DNA of 45,000 nt from Priestia megaterium. Lineage in GTDB: Bacteria > Bacillota > Bacilli > Bacillales > Bacillaceae_H. The notes under the pieces were generated by a model. That model did no database searches. It was not told the origin of the DNA and saw nothing but the letters and a program-made list of their open reading frames with translations. This document shows positions 41,647 to 45,000 of this stretch, piece by piece; position 1 is the stretch's first letter; each line of letters begins with the position of its first letter. Both the position numbers and the translations under genes were made by a program. The DNA is taken from positions 1-45,000 of the forward strand of contig NZ_CP085444.1 in NCBI RefSeq assembly GCF_023824195.1. Reading direction: 5' to 3'.

Positions 41647-42540
41647 GTGGCATTTAAGAAGCAATTGGAAGACTATCGGTTTAATTTAAGTCGCAATCGA
41701 TCATGGAAGTATACAGCTGTTTTAATCTTTTTCTTTATTGGTTTTTCATCCTTACTGACATCAAAATTTTATTTGCAAATAGAAGATCCTTTGTACCATA
41801 CCAAAACCTATGAGGTGGTTTCTTCCAACATTACAGGAACCGTCACTATTGAAAAGCTTGTGTATCATCGGGCTTCAAGTTCACTGGATATGGTCATCAA
41901 ACTAGATCAAACAGATGAAGAAAAGGTAAGCTTCCTTGCACAAGAAAAAGCGAATCCAAACGTGAAATTACCTGTTCAATTATTGTATGAAGATGATGGA
42001 TATTACGTTGTCAGGATCAACGCTTTATCTCCAAACTGGGAAGTACTAGCATTTGATCTGTATCAAGAAAATGAAGAAAAAGAAACGGTAAACGTGGATG
42101 ATGTGACGAGTGATTCAGAAACAGGTTCAACAGAGAAAATAGATGCTCATGCGTTAATTACAACGCTCTATTCTGACCAACGAAAACGAAAAACGAAAAG
42201 TGAAGAAGGAAAAGGAATCAAAAACAAACAAGAATATGCACTTTTGGTCAATGAGTTGGAAAAAGATTTTGCCAAAAAGAAAATGAAAAACTATGAAAAA
42301 GCAATCACGGTAGAAACGAAACATAAACGTCAAACGCAACAGGAAATGAATGAATTACAACGTGATATGAAGTACCAAGTGGAGGAGGAAAAAGCAGATA
42401 CGGAATCAAAACTTGCGATGAAAAAGGATGCCATTCAATCAAGTGATGAAAGCATTCAGCTCCATGAAGATGAACAAAAAGGTTTACAAGAAAAGCTCCA
42501 AAAATTGAATGAAAAGCAACAAGATTTAGCCATGAAGTGA
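41647..42540 (+). CDS. Membrane-anchored coiled-coil protein, possibly for transfer
   Basis: About 297 aa. A short cytoplasmic N-terminus is followed by one membrane helix (about 22-42, YTAVLIFFFIGFSSLLTSKF). A beta-rich domain comes next (about 45-145) and then a long charged coiled coil to the C-terminus (KKKMKNYEKAITVETKHKRQ, and further heptads). GTG 41647 with AGGTGG 5 nt upstream is preferred to GTG 41638. It begins right after the remnant of a possible transfer gene, so it was probably part of a conjugation operon. Family not recognised. Confidence 0.7.
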   Translation: MAFKKQLEDYRFNLSRNRSWKYTAVLIFFFIGFSSLLTSKFYLQIEDPLYHTKTYEVVSSNITGTVTIEKLVYHRASSSLDMVIKLDQTDEEKVSFLAQEKANPNVKLPVQLLYEDDGYYVVRINALSPNWEVLAFDLYQENEEKETVNVDDVTSDSETGSTEKIDAHALITTLYSDQRKRKTKSEEGKGIKNKQEYALLVNELEKDFAKKKMKNYEKAITVETKHKRQTQQEMNELQRDMKYQVEEEKADTESKLAMKKDAIQSSDESIQLHEDEQKGLQEKLQKLNEKQQDLAMK

Positions 42541-42549
42541 AAAAACAGA

Positions 42550-42632
42550 GGGGGACGTAAAGGAGACATTGGGATTTTAAAGGGGGACGTGAAAGGGACG
42601 TACACCAAAAAAAGGGGACGCAAAGGGGACAT
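42550..42632 (+). repeat. Three GGGGAC direct repeats
   Basis: GGGGGACGTAAAGGAGACAT (42550), GGGGGACGTGAAAGGGACGT (42582) and GGGGACGCAAAGGGGACAT (42614), 32 bp apart each time. They lie just before a branched palindrome. Confidence 0.8.
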
Positions 42633-42655
42633 TTAGCGACTTTCTTTGATATCAC

Positions 42656-42705
42656 GGTTTTGCTAGGCTTTGCCTAGCCTATCACACCCTGTGATAGCAA
42701 AAACC
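42656..42705. repeat. Branched (cloverleaf-like) palindrome
   Basis: Two perfect adjacent hairpins, GCTAGGC-TTT-GCCTAGC (42662-42678) and CTATCACA-CCC-TGTGATAG (42679-42697), lie inside an outer pairing GGTTTTGCTA / TAGC-AAAAACC. No T-run follows, so it is not a simple terminator. The combination with direct repeats suggests an origin-type site. Confidence 0.75.
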
Positions 42706-42763
42706 CCTTATGCTCTTCTCTCTTTTGAAGTGGGGACTCACAATTTACAGGAAAGGAACGAAT

Positions 42764-43133
42764 ATGATGGATATGTTTTTACGAAATATAGATCCAATTG
42801 CCATTAAAAAATAAATGGAATTGAAAAATAAAAAAGATTTCTCGCTAAGATTTCTTTAAAAGTCGACTTAAAAAGGTGGAGGTATTGAGAGAGAAAAAGT
42901 ATTAGGACAAAAGGAAAAAGAGAAATTATAAAATGGATTTACAAAATCTTTTGCACGGAATAATGGAGCACAATCTACAAAAAAAGAATTGTAGCACAAG
43001 AAATGGAACGTTAAAAAAAGCAAAAGTTTGAAAGCGAAATGAAGGCAGAAGAGTCTTCTTTTTTTATATTAGGAAGGGAGAAGAAGAGAAGAAGAAGCAA
43101 GATAACCAGCGAATTAAGATTTGATTATTATTA
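42764..43133 (+). pseudogene. Decayed ribbon-helix-helix protein gene
   Basis: ATG 42764 behind AAAGGAACG starts MMDMFLRNIDPIAIKK and stops. Later frames read REKVLGQKEKEKL-like and RIVAQEMER…KKQKFESEMKAEESS pieces. Together they match small ribbon-helix-helix DNA-binding proteins with a helical C-terminus found on Bacillus plasmids. At least three frameshifts or stops are needed, so it is inactive. Confidence 0.6.
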
Positions 43134-43324
43134 ACAAGTACTATAACAAGCTAGCTTATTTTCATAATGGTTATATGGAAATCGTTGATCAAGTTAAAAC
43201 AACGGGAGAATTTTATGCTCATGAAGTTACAGGTGAAAAAGAGAACATGGGATTTTTTGTTTGTCCTTCTTGTCTGGTAAGAGTACATTATAAAAAAGAC
43301 CACTTCTTTTTACGTGAACATTAG
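43121..43324 (+). CDS. Small protein with a CoiA-like zinc-finger pattern
   Basis: 67 codons from TTG 43121; ATG 43175 is an alternative, and neither has a clear ribosome binding site. The end reads FFVCPSCLVRVHYKKDHFFLREH, in which CPSC and two later His give a C2H2-type pattern like the N-terminal finger of CoiA-type proteins. It may be a complete short protein or a fragment. A terminator follows 60 nt later. Confidence 0.45.
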   Translation: MIIINKYYNKLAYFHNGYMEIVDQVKTTGEFYAHEVTGEKENMGFFVCPSCLVRVHYKKDHFFLREH

Positions 43325-43384
43325 GCAAGTTGTACATATGTAAAGGGTCAGTTGGATAAAAAATATAGGTGAATAAAAGAGAAA

Positions 43385-43413
43385 GCCAGACTAGTTAAAA
43401 CCAGTCTGGCCTC
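43385..43413 (+). terminator. Terminator-like hairpin
   Basis: GCCAGACT / AGTCTGGC stem with a 10-nt loop, followed by a weak CTCTT tail. Confidence 0.6.
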
Positions 43414-43531
43414 TTAAGATAACATGTGCATTGAAATCGAAAGATATTTGGATTATAGCATATTCCAGTTGTCCGTAGAAGGATAGGCTGAAAATTTCCG
43501 TATTTAATAGAAAGTCCGGACTAATTAAAAT

Positions 43532-43569
43532 AAAAAAGGTGCTTTCCCTTAGGAAAAGCACCTTTTTTC
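43532..43569. terminator. Bidirectional terminator
   Basis: AAAAAAGGTGCTTT / AAAAGCACCTTTTTT stem, T-run on both strands. It probably ends minus-strand transcription from the 60-aa gene. 43325-43741 shows no convincing gene. Confidence 0.85.
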
Positions 43570-43741
43570 GAAATTAAAGTATTGGTTAAACGTATTATAA
43601 CATGTTTTGCTCCAAAAAGGTAGGGGGATTCTGTCATAACCAAAGTGCGAAACGTAGACAAATACGCATTGATCATAGCTAGGATATTCTGATGTGCAGT
43701 TTTAAAATGTTGAAAAAGCACCTCTGAACGGGTGCTGTGAA

Positions 43742-43924
43742 TTAAGCTAGTTCATCGTTCTGGTTTTTTAGGAACTTACTTTCTAACTCTAATTGTTTCA
43801 TTCGTCGTTGTAATCCTAAATTCTCTAAGTCTTGTTCTAACTCAGAAAATAAGTCAGTTCGTTCTTTAGCATTTCCCCTTAGTTTTCTAGTAGTTGCCAA
43901 CCGCTTTTGTTCTTTTGAATCCAT
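43742..43924 (-). CDS. Small coiled-coil protein
   Basis: 60 aa from ATG 43924, with AAGGGG 8 nt upstream; an earlier GTG frame is less likely. It is highly charged: MDSKEQKRLATTRKLRGNA, then a coiled coil (LFSELEQDLENLGLQRRMKQ) and NQNDELA. No family recognised. It may be an accessory of the decayed transfer region. Separated from the FbpB-like gene upstream by a terminator. Confidence 0.55.
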   Translation of the reverse strand: MDSKEQKRLATTRKLRGNAKERTDLFSELEQDLENLGLQRRMKQLELESKFLKNQNDELA

Positions 43925-44023
43925 ATTAACAGCCCCTTCCTTGTGACTTGCTAGATTCGACATGGCAGATGAAACATCCTGTAAAAAGACACTTATCTAG
44001 AAATGCGACAGCAGTACAATACA

Positions 44024-44055
44024 AAAAAACATCCGTTTAGATAGGATGTTTTTAT
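44024..44055. terminator. Terminator after the FbpB-like gene
   Basis: AAAAACATCC / GGATGTTTTT stem with a 9-nt loop. Confidence 0.85.
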
Positions 44056-44073
44056 TCTACTCTTATTTCGTTT

Positions 44074-44199
44074 TCATCTAGCCTGCTCCTGTCGAGCTTC
44101 AATTTTTTCTTCAATCTTTTCCATGACCTTTTTATCTTCTAGTATTTTATGTCTGTTTTCATTGACGAGGTTTTGAAAAGAGGGTTTTAACTTTCTCAT
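44074..44199 (-). CDS. FbpB-like small basic protein
   Basis: 41 aa, too short for a default gene finder: MRKLKPSFQNLVNENRHKIL followed by EDKKVMEKIEEKIEARQEQA. It fits the Fur-regulated basic protein B pattern (SFxxLVxENKxxLLxDxxxIExIExxIExR). In B. subtilis FbpB works with the small RNA FsrA to spare iron. Here the upstream region has only a partial Fur-box-like TATAATCATAC, so iron control is uncertain. The ribosome binding site is weak (AAAGAAGTG). A terminator follows. Confidence 0.65.
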   Translation of the reverse strand: MRKLKPSFQNLVNENRHKILEDKKVMEKIEEKIEARQEQAR

Positions 44200-44390
44200 A
44201 AGGGCACTTCTTTCTTACTGTTAAGTTTAGTCCGTAGACAAGTATGATTATAACCGTTAAATGAAATAAAGCAATTATTTGCTATCATAAAATGAAGAGT
44301 GGAATCCTTATTCTTATAATAGTCAACTTAAGAAGAGTAAGGTAGCTACAATAGTACATACCTTTTGTATTAGGGTTCTATTTCCGTTAT

Positions 44391-44419
44391 TTGCTATCAA
44401 TACGTCTATATGGTACACT
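44391..44419 (+). promoter_or_regulatory. Promoter of the cold-shock gene
   Basis: TTGCTA, a 17-nt spacer, then TACACT. The predicted start at about 44426 gives a 5' leader of about 130 nt, as is common for cold-shock genes that are controlled by leader folding. Confidence 0.55.
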
Positions 44420-44554
44420 ACCGTTAACTTATTTTTGTTCGGTATAGGATTGAGAGAAGAAAAAACCCTAAACAGAAGTTTTTATCTTGAAATAGTATGA
44501 TTGAGCAAGAGTGGTAATACATTTGTGGAGTATTCCACAGCAGGAGGCAACATT

Positions 44555-44755
44555 ATGACACAAGGTACAGTAAAATGGTTTAATGCAGACAAAGGTTTCG
44601 GTTTCATTGAAGTCGAAGGCGGAGACGATGTATTCGTTCATTTCAGTGCTATTCAAGGTGAAGGTTTCAAATCATTAGAAGAAGGTCAAAAAGTTACTTT
44701 TGATATCGAGCAAGGTCAACGTGGAGCACAAGCTGCTAACGTTCACAAAGCATAA
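44555..44755 (+). CDS. csp: Cold-shock protein (CspA family)
   Basis: 66-aa single-domain nucleic acid chaperone. Both RNA-binding motifs are intact: KGFGFIEVE (RNP1) and DVFVHFSAI (RNP2), with the start [14 protein letters not shown] and the ending AANVHKA typical of Bacillus Csp proteins. It binds single-stranded RNA and keeps mRNA unfolded, especially after temperature drops. ATG 44555 is chosen because AGGAGG lies 8 nt upstream. The long leader and own terminator make it monocistronic. Csp genes are known on large Bacillus plasmids as well as chromosomes. Confidence 0.96.
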   Translation: MTQGTVKWFNADKGFGFIEVEGGDDVFVHFSAIQGEGFKSLEEGQKVTFDIEQGQRGAQAANVHKA

Positions 44756-44768
44756 TCAAAAGTGATAA

Positions 44769-44798
44769 AAAAGACTCCTATGAAGGAGTCTTTTTTTA
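44769..44798. terminator. Terminator of the cold-shock gene
   Basis: AAGACTCC-TATGAA-GGAGTCTT stem with a run of seven T. Confidence 0.92.
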
Positions 44799-44846
44799 TG
44801 GTCTTATAATTAGAAAGCCATGATTTATCTAATATTAGTTCAATAG

Positions 44847-44878
44847 AAAACCCAGGCTTTAAAAAAAGCCTGGGTTTT
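44847..44878. terminator. Second hairpin, probably for a gene beyond the window
   Basis: AAAACCCAGGCTTT / AAAGCCTGGGTTTT, symmetrical, able to act on both strands. Confidence 0.85.
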
Positions 44879-45000
44879 AGTCAAGACGATCGATACAAGG
44901 TTAACTAGTTATAACATAAAATAAAGATATAAAGCAAATGTAATTATATTAACAAGTATTTGTAACTAAGATAAATATCAGTAAGTTTTTTGATCTTTTT

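Noticed and set aside
43521..43721. 66-codon minus-strand frame
   Set aside because: Its end runs through a strong bidirectional terminator, and the only start is a GTG that overlaps its own GAGG.
44468..44656. Minus-strand frame over the cold-shock gene
   Set aside because: It is the complement of the csp coding region and its leader, without start signals.

Overview
The window is low-GC Firmicutes DNA. It has Bacillus-type AGGAGG ribosome binding sites, GTG and TTG starts, a class D sortase, YvgN-like and MapB-like enzymes, and IS240-type insertion sequences. It looks like a large plasmid, or an element integrated with plasmid functions, from a Bacillus or Priestia (B. megaterium group) strain. 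The species is inference. A replication module, a tandem-repeat array, transfer-like genes, insertion sequences and a group II intron argue for an extrachromosomal accessory replicon.

Layout. 1-6.5 kb: homogentisate (tyrosine breakdown) cluster with a conserved protein of unknown function, fumarylacetoacetase, a HisC-type aminotransferase, homogentisate 1,2-dioxygenase and an amino acid permease. 6.9-8.2 kb: a class D sortase and a sortase-anchored Excalibur protein. 8.7-22.9 kb: a cargo region bounded by two inverted 864-bp IS240-like copies, the left one cutting a MutT-type gene. It carries MapB, a SUKH protein, an 882-aa collagen-like/IPT/SGNH protein, an Rpn nuclease, three oxidoreductases (one truncated), a DUF3219-like protein and a Nudix protein with an altered box. 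21.6-24.4 kb: a 3' fragment and an apparently complete ORF-less copy of a group II intron. 24.7-28.6 kb: an MmyB-type regulator divergent from a FabF paralogue, then an ECF sigma/anti-sigma pair. 28.7-31.2 kb: a noncoding element with an oriT-like end, then a small membrane protein, an FtsK-like ATPase and a replication-relaxation protein. 31.2-35.5 kb: small genes, many stem-loops, a tiny LuxR-type HTH protein and an unrecognised 517-aa protein. 35.6-41.3 kb: the maintenance module on the minus strand. 41.5-44.2 kb: decayed transfer and DNA-binding genes, a branched palindrome and an FbpB-like protein. 44.5 kb: a cold-shock protein.

The strongest system is the maintenance module at 37.1-41.3 kb. 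A putative initiator gene (37975-39276, minus) has a consensus promoter, a leader of about 270 nt and an intrinsic terminator just before its ribosome binding site. On the opposite strand inside the leader lie a promoter and a branched stem-loop ending in a T-run, which fits an antisense RNA controlling rep by transcription attenuation. Downstream is a protein with an SSB/OB-like N-terminus and a ParB-like C-terminus. Upstream is a MerR/RacA-like coiled-coil protein next to eight and a half 64-bp tandem repeats, a candidate centromere.
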